DNA of 64,000 nt from Nitrospira sp. Lineage in GTDB: Bacteria; Nitrospirota; Nitrospiria; Nitrospirales; UBA8639. The stretch spans positions 1 through 64,000 of the forward strand of contig WTGX01000028.1 in assembly GCA_011523385.1 (NCBI GenBank), given 5' to 3'. Positions 49,586 to 59,220 of this stretch are shown here, one piece after another. A program made the position numbers and the translations under genes. Position 1 is the first letter of the stretch. Every line of letters starts with the position of its first letter. The notes below the pieces were generated by a model that worked only from the letters and a program-made list of their open reading frames with translations, did no database searches and was not told the origin of the DNA.

Positions 49586-50566
49586 GTGACGCTCGAGCAA
49601 CCAGCCATTCCCAGCCTGCACAAGAATCTGATCAGGATCTCCCTTGCCAGCTTTGTCCTGTTGGCCGGGTGCCCGCCCGACAACACGCCCCTGATCGAGG
49701 AAAACGAACAACTCAAGGAGCGAATCGTCAAGCAAGAAAGCATGATGACGACCCTTCAAGAAGGAAACCGGGTCCTGCAGGAACAGATCGACCGGCTCAA
49801 TCAGGAACTTCGAGCGAACGAGGACAAGTTCGGGAAACAACTCGAACTCGCGCAACAAACCGGGCAAGGTCTCTCCACTGAAAAACAAAACCTGCTGCAA
49901 CAAGTCACGGCCATCACCAACAAAAACCGGAAGCTGCAAGCGGAGGCCAAAAAACTCCGCAAACAATTCGAGCTCGCCCAACAAACGGGGCAAGGTCTCT
50001 CCACTGAAAAACAGGAACTCATCCAACAACTCACAGCCTTAACCCAAGAAAATCAGAAATTGCACGCGGACGGTCAGAAATTCAAAAATGACGCCCAATG
50101 GCTGCGCACGCTACGTGATCGTTTCCGGCAATCGCTGCAAGCCAACAACCAGACGGTGAAAGCGCAGACGATTTTTCACAAGATGCCGGACGTGACCAAG
50201 GCCGCGTTGCAAGCCTTGGCGAACAATGGCTACACGTTGATGGCCAAAATGGAGACCGATCAAAAAACGGTGTTCATCACTGAACGCAAAACCTCACCCT
50301 CGCCCTCGATCGAGTTGCCCGGTTACCGGAACCAGTACCTGATGGAATTTGAAGCGCAACCCGACAACCAGACGGCTCTCAAGGTCAAAGCTGAATATGA
50401 AGAAATGACGCCGGGAGGCACCATCATCCAGATAGGCGAAGACGAAGTCGCGATCATCGAACGTCGATTGATTCAGGCCATCCGGCAAATTCTCGATCCT
50501 CCGGAACAAGAAGCCCCGGCCAAGGGGCCTCCCGCGCCACCGAAAGATGACACCGGGGCGTCCTGA
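49586..50566 (+). CDS. Coiled-coil lipoprotein with internal repeat
   Basis: 326 residues from a GTG with GAGGA upstream. The N-terminal segment SLASFVLLAGCPPDN is a lipoprotein signal with lipobox LAGC. A long coiled coil (residues about 40-165) follows and holds two near-identical copies of ELAQQTGQGLSTEKQ, encoded by a 45-base direct repeat (near 49845 and 49974). The C-terminal globular part (FITERKTSPSPSIELPGYRN, VKAEYEEMTPGGTIIQIGED) is unrecognised, and the end is proline-rich. Likely anchored to a membrane and reaching across the periplasm. Confidence 0.8.
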   Translation: MTLEQPAIPSLHKNLIRISLASFVLLAGCPPDNTPLIEENEQLKERIVKQESMMTTLQEGNRVLQEQIDRLNQELRANEDKFGKQLELAQQTGQGLSTEKQNLLQQVTAITNKNRKLQAEAKKLRKQFELAQQTGQGLSTEKQELIQQLTALTQENQKLHADGQKFKNDAQWLRTLRDRFRQSLQANNQTVKAQTIFHKMPDVTKAALQALANNGYTLMAKMETDQKTVFITERKTSPSPSIELPGYRNQYLMEFEAQPDNQTALKVKAEYEEMTPGGTIIQIGEDEVAIIERRLIQAIRQILDPPEQEAPAKGPPAPPKDDTGAS

Positions 50567-50650
50567 CGCGCATTTCGCCCTCACCCCAACCCTCTCCCAC
50601 GGAGAGAGGAAGTGCTTTTCCTTTGTCCGGAGGAATGACGGAGCAGGCGA

Positions 50651-52096
50651 TTACGAACGCGAGCGTGAGGCAGCCGAGAGGCTGTTCCCAGCTTTGAGGT
50701 AGGCGTCAATCCCGGTCGCGGCCTTGCGGCCTTCGGCAATAGCCCAGACGATAAGCGAGGCGCCGCGTTTCGTATCCCCGGCGGCGAAGATCCCTTCTTT
50801 GCTGCTCATGAAATTCCCATCCACCGCCACGTTCCCCCGCGTGTCGTACTCGACGCCCAGGCTGTCGAGCAGGCCGTTCTTGACGGGTCCGGTAAAACCC
50901 ATGGCCAAGAGCACCAAATCAACGCCCATCTCGAATTCCGTACCAGGGACCGAGATGAATTTTCCACCCTCAAATGAGACGCGATGAGCGTGAAGCGCGC
51001 TCACGCGGCCGTTGTCGCCCGAGAACTGCGTGGTGGAGACGCTCCATTGCCGGTCGCAGCCTTCCTCATGAGCATGGGAGGAGCGAAGCTGCATGGGCCA
51101 CAGGGGCCACGGCGTGGAATCCGCTCGCTGGGGAGGCGGTTCCGGCAACAACTCGAACTGATGCACGGACTGACAACCCTGGCGATGCGCCGTGCCCAAA
51201 CAGTCGGAGCCGGTGTCACCGCCGCCGATAATCACGACCCGCTTATCCTTGGCGGTGATCTGCTCGACAGGCAAGTCGTCGCCGGCGTTCATCTTGTTCT
51301 GTTGGGTGAGATAATCCATGGCAAAGTGGACCCCGTCCAGGTCACGACCCGACACCGGTAAATCACGCGGTTGTTCGGCGCCGAGCGCCAGACACACCGC
51401 GTCGAACCGGCCGGAGAGAGCGTCGGCCGTGACGTCCACGCCGACGTTCACGTTGGTTTCGAACTTCACGCCCTCCGCAATCATCTGGTCTAGCCGCCGG
51501 TCGATGACCCACTTTTCCATTTTGAAATCCGGAATACCGTAGCGCAGCAGCCCGCCGATGCGGTCCGCTTTTTCATACACCGTGACACTGTGGCCGGCCC
51601 GGACCAATTGTTGGGCTGCCGCCAAACCCGCGGGGCCTGACCCGACGACCGCGACGGTTTTGCCGGTTTTGACGACTGGCAGAACCGGTTCGATCCAGTG
51701 CTCATCGAACCCGCGATCGATGATATTCCATTCGATGACGCGGATGGAAACCGGATCGGCATTGATGCCCAGCACACACGCCGACTCGCAGGGCGCCGGA
51801 CACAACCGGCCGGTGAATTCCGGAAAGTTATTCGTCGAATGGAGCGCCTTGAGGGCATCCTTCCACCGGCCGCGATGCACCATATCGTTCCATTCGGGGA
51901 TCAGGTTGACAACCGGGCATCCGTTGTTGCTTTGACAAAAGGGTACGCCGCAATCCATGCACCGCCCGCCCTGGTTACGCAGCTTGTCCTCGGGGAACGG
52001 TTCATACATTTCCCGCCAATCCAATACCCGCAGCTCGACCGCACGCCGTGTCGGCGTTTCCCTTGCAAAGTGCATGAACCCGCGGGGATCAGCCAT
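50651..52096 (-). CDS. gltD: Glutamate synthase small subunit
   Basis: 481 residues. The N-terminal [4Fe-4S]-binding cysteines are visible in GGRCMDCGVPFCQSNNGCPV and CPAPCESACVLG, then the FAD site VVGSGPAGLAAAQQLVRAGH and the NADPH site IIGGGDTGSDCLGTAHRQGC. It transfers electrons from NAD(P)H to the large subunit, where glutamine and 2-oxoglutarate become two glutamates. Its start overlaps the gltB stop by 8 bases, so the two are translationally coupled. Confidence 0.96.
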   Translation of the reverse strand: MADPRGFMHFARETPTRRAVELRVLDWREMYEPFPEDKLRNQGGRCMDCGVPFCQSNNGCPVVNLIPEWNDMVHRGRWKDALKALHSTNNFPEFTGRLCPAPCESACVLGINADPVSIRVIEWNIIDRGFDEHWIEPVLPVVKTGKTVAVVGSGPAGLAAAQQLVRAGHSVTVYEKADRIGGLLRYGIPDFKMEKWVIDRRLDQMIAEGVKFETNVNVGVDVTADALSGRFDAVCLALGAEQPRDLPVSGRDLDGVHFAMDYLTQQNKMNAGDDLPVEQITAKDKRVVIIGGGDTGSDCLGTAHRQGCQSVHQFELLPEPPPQRADSTPWPLWPMQLRSSHAHEEGCDRQWSVSTTQFSGDNGRVSALHAHRVSFEGGKFISVPGTEFEMGVDLVLLAMGFTGPVKNGLLDSLGVEYDTRGNVAVDGNFMSSKEGIFAAGDTKRGASLIVWAIAEGRKAATGIDAYLKAGNSLSAASRSRS

Positions 52097-55000
52097 GCGC
52101 CACCGCCTCCTGGATGCCTTTTTTCTTCGCCGCTTTGCGCTCGGCCAGAACTCGCTTGTAATCCAACGGCATGACCTTGACGAAGTGGCGAAGCATCATC
52201 GGCCAGGAATCCAGAATCATCCGGGCCTTTCGACTGCCCGTATAGCGGACATGATTTTCGATCAAGGTCTTCAGGGTCTGGGCGTCTGCGGGCTCCACGA
52301 CCCGTTCCAATTCCACCATCCCGAGATTACACCGGGATTCGAATTTCCCGTCTTCGTTCCAGACGTAGGCTTCCCCGCCCGACATGCCCGCGGCAAAGTT
52401 GCGACCGGTGCCGCCCAGCACGACGACCACGCCCCCCGTCATGTACTCGCACCCGTGATCCCCGGTACCCTCGATGACCGTGCGGACGCCGCTGTTTCTC
52501 ACGGCAAAGCGTTCCCCGGCCGTCCCATAGAAATAACACTCGCCGCGCGTGGCTCCATAGAGCGACGTATTGCCGATCAGGATCGTGCGCTCGGGTTCGA
52601 ACGTGACGCCCCGCGGCGGGGTCACGATAATCTTGCCGCCGGAGAGCCCCTTGCCCAGGTAATCGTTGGACTCGCCCTCGAGATTGAGCGTGATGCCCTT
52701 GCTCAAGAACGCGCCGAACGATTGGCCGGCCGACCCCTTGAAATTGATGGTCACGGTATCCTCGGGCAAGCCTTCTTCTCCATATTTCCCCGCAATGCGA
52801 CTGGACAGGATCGTGCCAGTCGTCCGGTCGGTGTTGCGGATCGGCAGGTCCAGTGCGACCTTTTCCCGCCGCTCGATCGCCGGCTCACACAGTTGCACCA
52901 ATTTGACGTCCATCACCTTGTCCAAGCCGTGGTCCTGCGGCTGGACGTTGTACGTCGCCACCTCGGACCCCACGTCCGGGCTCCACAACAGGGCCGAGAG
53001 ATCCAGGCCGCTCGCTTTCCAATGGTCAATGGCTTTTTGCACTTTCAACTTGTCGGTACGACCGATCATCTCCGGGAACGTTCGAAACCCGAGTTGCGCC
53101 ATCAACCGTCGCACCTCTTCCGCCACGAAGAAGAAGAAATTCACCACGTGGTCCGGTTGTCCTGTAAACCGCTTGCGAAGTTCGGGATCCTGGGTCGCGA
53201 TTCCGACCGGACAGGTATTGAGATGACATTTCCTCATCATGATGCAGCCTTCGACGATCAACGGTGCGGTGGAAAATCCGAACTCCTCGGCTCCGAGCAA
53301 CGCCGCCACCACGACGTCGCGACCGGTTTTCATCTGTCCGTCGGTTTCGACTCTGATGCGTCCCCGCAGGTCATTGAGCACGAGGATTTGATGCGTCTCC
53401 GCCAAACCCAATTCCCAGGGAACCCCGGCATACTTGATCGAGGACAGGGGAGACGCCCCGGTGCCGCCGGCGTCGCCACTGATCAACACCTTGTCGGCGT
53501 GCGCTTTGGACACTCCGGCGGCCACCGTGCCCACGCCGACTTCCGCGACCAGCTTCACGGACACGTCCGCGTCGGGATTCGAGTTTTTCAAATCGAAAAT
53601 GAGCTGGGCCAGATCTTCAATCGAATAAATGTCATGATGCGGCGGCGGCGAAATGAGGCCCACGCCAGGCGTGGAAAACCGCATCCTGGCGATGACTTCG
53701 TCCACCTTATGACCGGGCAGTTGGCCGCCTTCCCCGGGTTTGGCCCCCTGCGCCATCTTGATTTGCAGCTCTTTGGCATTGACCAGGTAATTCGCCGTGA
53801 CCCCGAACCGCCCCGAGGCGACCTGTTTGATGTACGAATTCTTCGAATCTCCGTTCGGCAGCGGGATAAAGCGTTGCGGATCTTCGCCTCCCTCACCCGT
53901 ATTGCTCTTGGCGCCGATCCGGTTCATCGCGATCGCGAGCGTTTCATGGGATTCTTTGCTGATGGCCCCATAGGACATCGCGCCGGTGGTAAACCGCTTG
54001 ACGATTTCCCGGGCGGGTTCCACTTCCTCCAACGGCAAGGGATCCGGCAGACACTTGAAATCAAAGAGACCGCGCAAATTCGACCGGCGCCGGGTTTCAT
54101 CATTGACCAGTTGGGCATAGACTTCATAGGTCTCGGCGTCGTTGGTGCGGGTCGCGTGCTGCAGCGAGTAGATGGTCTCCGGATTCCAATTATGATGCTC
54201 GCCCTGAATGCGGTAATGAATCTCGCTGCCGAAGTCCAACTGCCGGATGGGAACCGGCTCATACGCGGCCCGGTGGCGCCGCAGGGTTTCTTCGGCAAGT
54301 TCCCGCATGCTGATGCCCTGAATGCGTGAGGGCGTACCCGTGAAGTACCGGTTCACCAGTTCCTCATTCAGCCCGACGGCTTCGAAGATCTGCGCGCCGC
54401 AATAGGACTGCACCGTGGAAATGCCCATTTTCGAAAAGATCTTGAGCAGGCCCTTGTTGATGGCCTTGATAAATTTTCCCGACGCGGTTTCCGCGTCAAT
54501 GCCTTCCGGCAAAAAGCCTTCGCGTTCCAGGTCCTTGTAGGTTTCAAACACGAGATACGGATTGACCACGCCGGCGCCGTATCCGATCAAACACGCAAAG
54601 TGATGCGTGTCTCGCGGCTCGCCGGTCTCAAGAATCAGGCCGACTTCCGTTCGCGTGGCCTCACGCACCAGATGATGGTGCACCGCGGAAATCCCCAATA
54701 AGCTGGGAATCGCCGCCCACTCCTCGTTCACCCCGCGATCACTCAGGATCAAAAACTTGAAGCCTTGCTGAATGGCCTTGGACGCCTCCTGACACAGTTG
54801 GTCCACGGCCGCCCCCAACCCATCGGGCCCGTCGGCCACGCGGAACAACAGGGGCAGCGTCTTGCTGACGAAATGGGGATCTTCGATCTCCCGGATCTTT
54901 TGCAATTGGGCGTTCGTCAGAATGGGCTGCTGGACCTTGATCCTGCGACAGGCCTCCGGCGTCTCCGCGGACAGGTTGGGTTTCGGTCCGATATTCGTGA

Positions 55001-56639
55001 CCAGCGACATGACCAACTGTTCCCGAATGGGATCAATGGGAGGATTCGTCACCTGGGCAAAAAGCTGTTTGAAATATTTGGGCAACAGGAGCGGCCGGTT
55101 GGACAGCACCGCCAAGGGGGTATCCGTGCCCATGGACGAAATGGGCTCTTCACCGTTGATCCCCATGGGCGACAACACCATCTTGATTTCCTCGATGGTA
55201 TAGCCGAAAACCTGCTGTCGTTGGCGAAGGGTCGGATGATCCGGTTGAGGCACACTCAACGGTTCCGGCAGTTCATCCAACGACACCCGATACTGGGTCA
55301 CCCAAGAGCGATACGGCTTACGCCCGACCATTTCCGCCTTGATTTCCTCGTCGTCGATAATGCGGCCCCGGACCGTATCGACCAAAAACATGCGGCCCGG
55401 CTGGAGACGTCCTTTTTCCCGAATGTGCTTCGCATCGGCCGGCAGGACGCCAGCCTCGGACGCGAGGACGACCAGATCATCCGTCGTGACTTGATACCGG
55501 CACGGCCGTAATCCATTCCGGTCCAATGTCGCGCCGACCAGTTTCCCGTCCGTAAACGCGACGGCCGCCGGGCCGTCCCAGGGTTCCATCATCGCGGCGT
55601 GATATTCATAGAAGCCCCGCCTGTTCAGATCGATGTGCGGGTTCCCGACCCAGGGTTCGGGGATCAACATCATCATGGCATGAGGCAGGGACCTGCCGGC
55701 CATCACGAGAAATTCCACCGCATTATCCAAGCAGGCCGAATCGCTCTGTTCCTCATAGACAATGGGGTACAGTTTTTCGAGGTCATCGCCGAACAGGTCG
55801 GACGCCAGGCGCCCCTGACGAGCGCGCATCCAGTTGACGTTCCCGCGCAACGTATTGATTTCCCCGTTGTGCACGACGTACCGGTACGGGTGCGCCAACG
55901 ACCAGGTGGGGAACGTATTCGTGCTGAAACGGGAATGAATCAGCCCCAAGGCCGAGACCATGCTGGAATCAGTCAGGTCGGGGAAAAAGCAGCCGAGTTG
56001 CTCCGGCAGCAGCATGCCTTTATAGACGATGGTATTGGAGGACAGGCTGCAAATATAGACCCGGCCGCGTTCCACCAACGCGGACTCGCGAATCGCCCGG
56101 GCAATCCGTTTCCGGACGACGTACAATTTCCGCTCGAACTGCGCCTCGTTCAGGATATCACGGGCAATGAAACACTGCCGGATGTGCGGAAGGGTCCGTT
56201 GTGCCTGCGCACCGACGTATTCGAGCTTCACCGGCACGTCGCGCCATCCCAAAAACCGCAACCCTTCTTCACCAATAATCGATTCGAAGAGGCCTTCGCA
56301 TTGCCGGCGAAGCGGTTCATCCTGCGGCAGAAACACCATGCCCACCCCATAACCGCCAGCCTCGGGCAGTTGCAGGCCGGCGTCCTGGCAGGCACGCCTG
56401 AAAAATTCATGAGAGATTTGCAGAAGAATGCCCGCGCCGTCCCCGGTGCACGGATCGCAACCCTGCGCCCCGCGATGATACAAATTCTTCAAGACGTCCA
56501 ACGACTTTTCGATGATCTCGTGCGACTGGTGCCCTTTGATATTGACGACAAAACCGATGCCGCACCCGTCCTTCTCGAATCGCGGGTCATAGAGTCCCTG
56601 TTTGGGGGGAAGTCCGTATGGGGGTCGTTGGCGGCTCAT
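52089..56639 (-). CDS. gltB: Glutamate synthase large subunit
   Basis: 1516 residues, full length. A 25-residue propeptide is expected to be cleaved before Cys26 (EKDGCGIGFVV), the nucleophile of the glutaminase domain. The FMN-binding synthase domain holds the [3Fe-4S] cysteines in MMRKCHLNTCPVGIATQDPE, and GEGGQLPGHKVDEVIARMRF lies in the catalytic core. The C-terminal GXGXG-type beta-helix includes GDHGCEYMTGGVVVVLGGTG. Central to nitrogen assimilation in the cytoplasm. A promoter is predicted at 56751-56780. Its antisense strand carries long open frames that are not genes. Confidence 0.97.
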   Translation of the reverse strand: MSRQRPPYGLPPKQGLYDPRFEKDGCGIGFVVNIKGHQSHEIIEKSLDVLKNLYHRGAQGCDPCTGDGAGILLQISHEFFRRACQDAGLQLPEAGGYGVGMVFLPQDEPLRRQCEGLFESIIGEEGLRFLGWRDVPVKLEYVGAQAQRTLPHIRQCFIARDILNEAQFERKLYVVRKRIARAIRESALVERGRVYICSLSSNTIVYKGMLLPEQLGCFFPDLTDSSMVSALGLIHSRFSTNTFPTWSLAHPYRYVVHNGEINTLRGNVNWMRARQGRLASDLFGDDLEKLYPIVYEEQSDSACLDNAVEFLVMAGRSLPHAMMMLIPEPWVGNPHIDLNRRGFYEYHAAMMEPWDGPAAVAFTDGKLVGATLDRNGLRPCRYQVTTDDLVVLASEAGVLPADAKHIREKGRLQPGRMFLVDTVRGRIIDDEEIKAEMVGRKPYRSWVTQYRVSLDELPEPLSVPQPDHPTLRQRQQVFGYTIEEIKMVLSPMGINGEEPISSMGTDTPLAVLSNRPLLLPKYFKQLFAQVTNPPIDPIREQLVMSLVTNIGPKPNLSAETPEACRRIKVQQPILTNAQLQKIREIEDPHFVSKTLPLLFRVADGPDGLGAAVDQLCQEASKAIQQGFKFLILSDRGVNEEWAAIPSLLGISAVHHHLVREATRTEVGLILETGEPRDTHHFACLIGYGAGVVNPYLVFETYKDLEREGFLPEGIDAETASGKFIKAINKGLLKIFSKMGISTVQSYCGAQIFEAVGLNEELVNRYFTGTPSRIQGISMRELAEETLRRHRAAYEPVPIRQLDFGSEIHYRIQGEHHNWNPETIYSLQHATRTNDAETYEVYAQLVNDETRRRSNLRGLFDFKCLPDPLPLEEVEPAREIVKRFTTGAMSYGAISKESHETLAIAMNRIGAKSNTGEGGEDPQRFIPLPNGDSKNSYIKQVASGRFGVTANYLVNAKELQIKMAQGAKPGEGGQLPGHKVDEVIARMRFSTPGVGLISPPPHHDIYSIEDLAQLIFDLKNSNPDADVSVKLVAEVGVGTVAAGVSKAHADKVLISGDAGGTGASPLSSIKYAGVPWELGLAETHQILVLNDLRGRIRVETDGQMKTGRDVVVAALLGAEEFGFSTAPLIVEGCIMMRKCHLNTCPVGIATQDPELRKRFTGQPDHVVNFFFFVAEEVRRLMAQLGFRTFPEMIGRTDKLKVQKAIDHWKASGLDLSALLWSPDVGSEVATYNVQPQDHGLDKVMDVKLVQLCEPAIERREKVALDLPIRNTDRTTGTILSSRIAGKYGEEGLPEDTVTINFKGSAGQSFGAFLSKGITLNLEGESNDYLGKGLSGGKIIVTPPRGVTFEPERTILIGNTSLYGATRGECYFYGTAGERFAVRNSGVRTVIEGTGDHGCEYMTGGVVVVLGGTGRNFAAGMSGGEAYVWNEDGKFESRCNLGMVELERVVEPADAQTLKTLIENHVRYTGSRKARMILDSWPMMLRHFVKVMPLDYKRVLAERKAAKKKGIQEAVAHG

Positions 56640-56750
56640 AATCGATCAGTGGCACCTCTCACACCCTTCGACAGGCTCAGGACAAGCCGGTCGTTGCGCC
56701 TGACTCATGGACAAATGAAGGAAGTCTGAGGAGCAAGGAGACTAGACCGA

Positions 56751-56780
56751 AATCTACTGGATACCGGAAAAAAGTGTCAA
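56751..56780 (-). promoter_or_regulatory. Candidate promoter of gltBD
   Basis: TTGACA and TAGATT on the minus strand with an 18-base spacer, about 110 bases upstream of the gltB ATG. Confidence 0.55.
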
Positions 56781-56863
56781 GACGGATCCCGTAAATCCGC
56801 GCACCTGCTCCTGCTATTTCTTGCTTAAACATCGATGGTGGGCGGACACCGTCCCTACGTATC

Positions 56864-56892
56864 TTGACAAAGACCGGACCCTCCCATAGGAT
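56864..56892 (+). promoter_or_regulatory. Candidate promoter of the polyprenyl synthase gene
   Basis: TTGACA, 17 bases, TAGGAT. Transcription would begin near 56899, so the message would start at or just before the ATG at 56900, or the true start is the ATG at 56939. Confidence 0.5.
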
Positions 56893-56899
56893 CGCTGAA

Positions 56900-57907
56900 A
56901 TGGGCAGTGGACAGCCAGCCGTTCAAAGTTCCCTGACGATGGACGAGGTATGGGATCTGTATCGTCGGGATCTCCAGGAAATCGAATCGCACATCCGTCG
57001 AAATCTCAATTCCGAGGCTCCACTCATTAACGAAATTGCCGCCCACATTCTGGACGGGGGCGGCAAGCGCATTCGCCCCCTCCTGTTGAGCCTCTGCTCC
57101 CGCCTCACGGGCTACGTCCCCAAAGACGACCTGGTTCTCGGCAGCCTCATCGAGTTCATCCATACGGCGACCCTGCTCCATGACGACGTGCTGGATGAAG
57201 CCGCTCTTCGCCGGGGGCGACCGACGGCTCGGCGCATGTGGGGCAATAGGGCCAGCATTCTGGCCGGGGACTACCTGTACTCACGGGCCATGCATCATAT
57301 TGCCGAGTTCAAGAACCACGACGTGAACGACGCCATGGCCTTGGCCTGCAAAAGATTGGCGGAAGGGGAAATTCTTCAACTGTGTGCCAACCGGCAACCG
57401 CTGCTATCCGAATCGGAGTATCTGCGGATCGTCGAGTACAAAACCGGCGCCTTGTTGGCGGCCGCGTGCAAGGTGGGCGGCCTCATGGGGGGAGTGTCCC
57501 CGCTTCAAGCGGAAGAGTTGTATCTCTTCGGCTTGAACGTGGGCATTGCCTTTCAATTGGCCGACGACTGGCTCGATTACACGGCCAATGAACAGAACCT
57601 CGGGAAGACCCTCGGGCAGGACTTGATGCAAGGGATGGTCACCCTGCCCCTGATCCACGTGTTACCGCGTCTGCCGGCTGACGAACGAAATAGCATCGTC
57701 GCCAAAATTGAACGTAACGCCATAGAGGAAGGCGATCTGCTCCGGCTTACCGCATCCATGCACGAACATGGCTCCCTGGGCCACACCCGGGCCCGTTCCC
57801 GGGAATATATCGACGCCGCGCTCTCAAATCTCACGACCTTCGACGATTCCACTGCCAAGCGCGCGCTCATCGTCGTGGCCGATTACATGGTCAACCGCGA
57901 CTGCTGA
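56900..57907 (+). CDS. Long-chain trans-polyprenyl diphosphate synthase
   Basis: 335 residues from the ATG at 56900. Family proteins such as IspB/HepT/SdsA align best from the internal ATG at 56939 (MDEVWDLYRRDLQEIESHIR), which is an alternative start. Both Asp-rich motifs are present: LLHDDVLDEAALRRG near 95 and LADDWLDYTANEQ near 225, together with GGGKRIRPLLL. The enzyme builds the octa- or nonaprenyl tail of menaquinone or ubiquinone from farnesyl diphosphate and IPP. This fits the quinone-linked respiratory genes elsewhere in the window. Promoter at 56864-56892. Confidence 0.92.
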   Translation: MGSGQPAVQSSLTMDEVWDLYRRDLQEIESHIRRNLNSEAPLINEIAAHILDGGGKRIRPLLLSLCSRLTGYVPKDDLVLGSLIEFIHTATLLHDDVLDEAALRRGRPTARRMWGNRASILAGDYLYSRAMHHIAEFKNHDVNDAMALACKRLAEGEILQLCANRQPLLSESEYLRIVEYKTGALLAAACKVGGLMGGVSPLQAEELYLFGLNVGIAFQLADDWLDYTANEQNLGKTLGQDLMQGMVTLPLIHVLPRLPADERNSIVAKIERNAIEEGDLLRLTASMHEHGSLGHTRARSREYIDAALSNLTTFDDSTAKRALIVVADYMVNRDC

Positions 57908-57913
57908 CCCGGT

Positions 57914-58022
57914 TGTCATTCTGAGCCGAAGGCGAAGAATCTCTCGCTCCACCACCCAACGCCCAGAAAAGCAGATCCTTCGCCAGGTCCTTCACTTCGT
58001 TCAGGACAAGCTCAGGATGACA
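57914..58022. repeat. Palindromic repeat of the TCATTCTGAGC type
   Basis: TGTCATTCTGAGCCGAAGGC at the left and GCTCAGGATGACA at the right are inverted copies, with further paired segments (AAGAATCTC, AGATCCTT) inside. Partial copies occur near 28709 and 56667. Likely a dispersed noncoding element; it follows the polyprenyl synthase stop and could act as a terminator of the plus and minus genes that converge here. Confidence 0.6.
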
Positions 58023-58068
58023 ATTTGAGGCGTGAGCCTTCTTTCTGGAATCGATACGAAAATAAACG

Positions 58069-59061
58069 CTATGAAGTTCGGGCAAGCGGAGCGTTATCCC
58101 GCAGCACGGCCAGAAAGAGAAGGCCGATCAGAATCCAGAGGATTTCACGAATCCGGCGGATCACGGCAAAGGTGATGCCCGTCACCTCGCCGTGCCCCAA
58201 AGCCATCAGGAAAACAAGATACCCGCCTTCTTGCACCCCGAGTCCTCCGGGAACAAACGACACGCTTCCCTTGATCAGCGCCGTCATTGCGGCGATCGAC
58301 AAAGACGATAACCAGCCGACTTCCGCTCCCAGGAAATAGAGAATCGCATACACTTCAAACAACTCCGTCAACCACGCGGTAAAGTGGACCCCCATCGACA
58401 AGATGAACGTCCGGCGGCGCTGTCCGTAAAAGGTGCGGACCGTCCGGTCCAACTCCAACAACCGCTGTCGATAAGCCTCCAGGCGCTGCGACCGGATCCG
58501 GCACGCGCCGGCCACTGTCAACAACCCTCTTCCGAGCCCGTAGCGTTGAACCACGAGAAACAGAAAGACGCCGAACGCCAGCAGGCCCACGCTGACGAAC
58601 GCCGCCAGGACGTTGTACTCGGCTCCACCGACGAGCCAGAGTGTCGCACTCAACCCCAACACCATGTAGAAGATCTGAGCAAGGGTCATGATCGTCTTGG
58701 CCGTCACCACGGAGGCCAACCCTTCGACCATGGGGACTTCATAGCGCGTCAGCAGGTACGCCTTCATGGGTTCTCCGCCCAGCATGGCCGTCGGGGTCGT
58801 CGCGTTGATGGCCTCCCCGGCCATCCGCACCATGAACAACCGGACAAACCCCACCCGGCCCGCCCACTGTCCCAGGGTCAGAGACCATCCATACGCATCG
58901 AGCAGATACACCACCAAAAACGGGACGAGAATCATGCAAAACGCGACCAACCCAACACGTTCCACCGTCTCCCAGATCCGGAGCAGGCCGATATGCCAGA
59001 GCAGCCCTCCCAGGACGACAACACCCGCGACAAGAAATACCAGCCGAATCATGTGATGCAC
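58069..59061 (-). CDS. Lysylphosphatidylglycerol-synthase-type membrane protein (UPF0104)
   Basis: 330 residues, about eight membrane helices. It matches the membrane half of the MprF/LPG synthase family and the AglD-like UPF0104 proteins, with the stretches MAGEAINATTPTAMLGGEPM, SFVPGGLGVQEGGYLVFLMA and LTVAGACRIRSQRLEAYRQR. These proteins act in lipid translocation or lipid-linked transfer. The GTG at 59061 has AGGA upstream; an in-frame ATG lies three codons later. It is the last gene after the nucleotidyltransferase/CDP-alcohol fusion, so it may flip or process the lipid product of that pathway. A dispersed repeat separates them. Confidence 0.82.
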   Translation of the reverse strand: MHHMIRLVFLVAGVVVLGGLLWHIGLLRIWETVERVGLVAFCMILVPFLVVYLLDAYGWSLTLGQWAGRVGFVRLFMVRMAGEAINATTPTAMLGGEPMKAYLLTRYEVPMVEGLASVVTAKTIMTLAQIFYMVLGLSATLWLVGGAEYNVLAAFVSVGLLAFGVFLFLVVQRYGLGRGLLTVAGACRIRSQRLEAYRQRLLELDRTVRTFYGQRRRTFILSMGVHFTAWLTELFEVYAILYFLGAEVGWLSSLSIAAMTALIKGSVSFVPGGLGVQEGGYLVFLMALGHGEVTGITFAVIRRIREILWILIGLLFLAVLRDNAPLARTS

Positions 59062-59122
59062 GCAGTTTCCTCTGCTGTCATTCCCGATTCTCCCCCTCTA
59101 TCATCCTCGACCCTCTCCTCCT

Positions 59123-59220
59123 GTTATCCTCGACGTCTTTAATCGAGGATCCAGAGTCTTTGTTTTTTCAATTGTCAGGAGAAAGGCACTGGATTCCCGA
59201 TTACAAATGTCGGGAATGAC
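59123..59220. repeat. Dispersed composite palindromic repeat
   Basis: Left arm TTATCCTCGACGTCTTTAAT with its GAGGATCCAGAGTCTTT tail; right arm CACTGGATTCCCGATTACAA then GTCGGGAATGAC. Same two-hairpin design as at 36145 and 62929. It overlaps the last codons of the nucleotidyltransferase fusion gene (the terminal FRHSRHL is encoded in it). Confidence 0.7.

Noticed and set aside
51957-54329. A 790-codon plus-strand open frame opposite gltB
   Set aside because: It lies wholly antisense to gltB/gltD, whose products are full length with all cofactor motifs. Its translation has no domain, and is rich in Arg, His and Pro as expected from the complement of a GC-rich coding strand.
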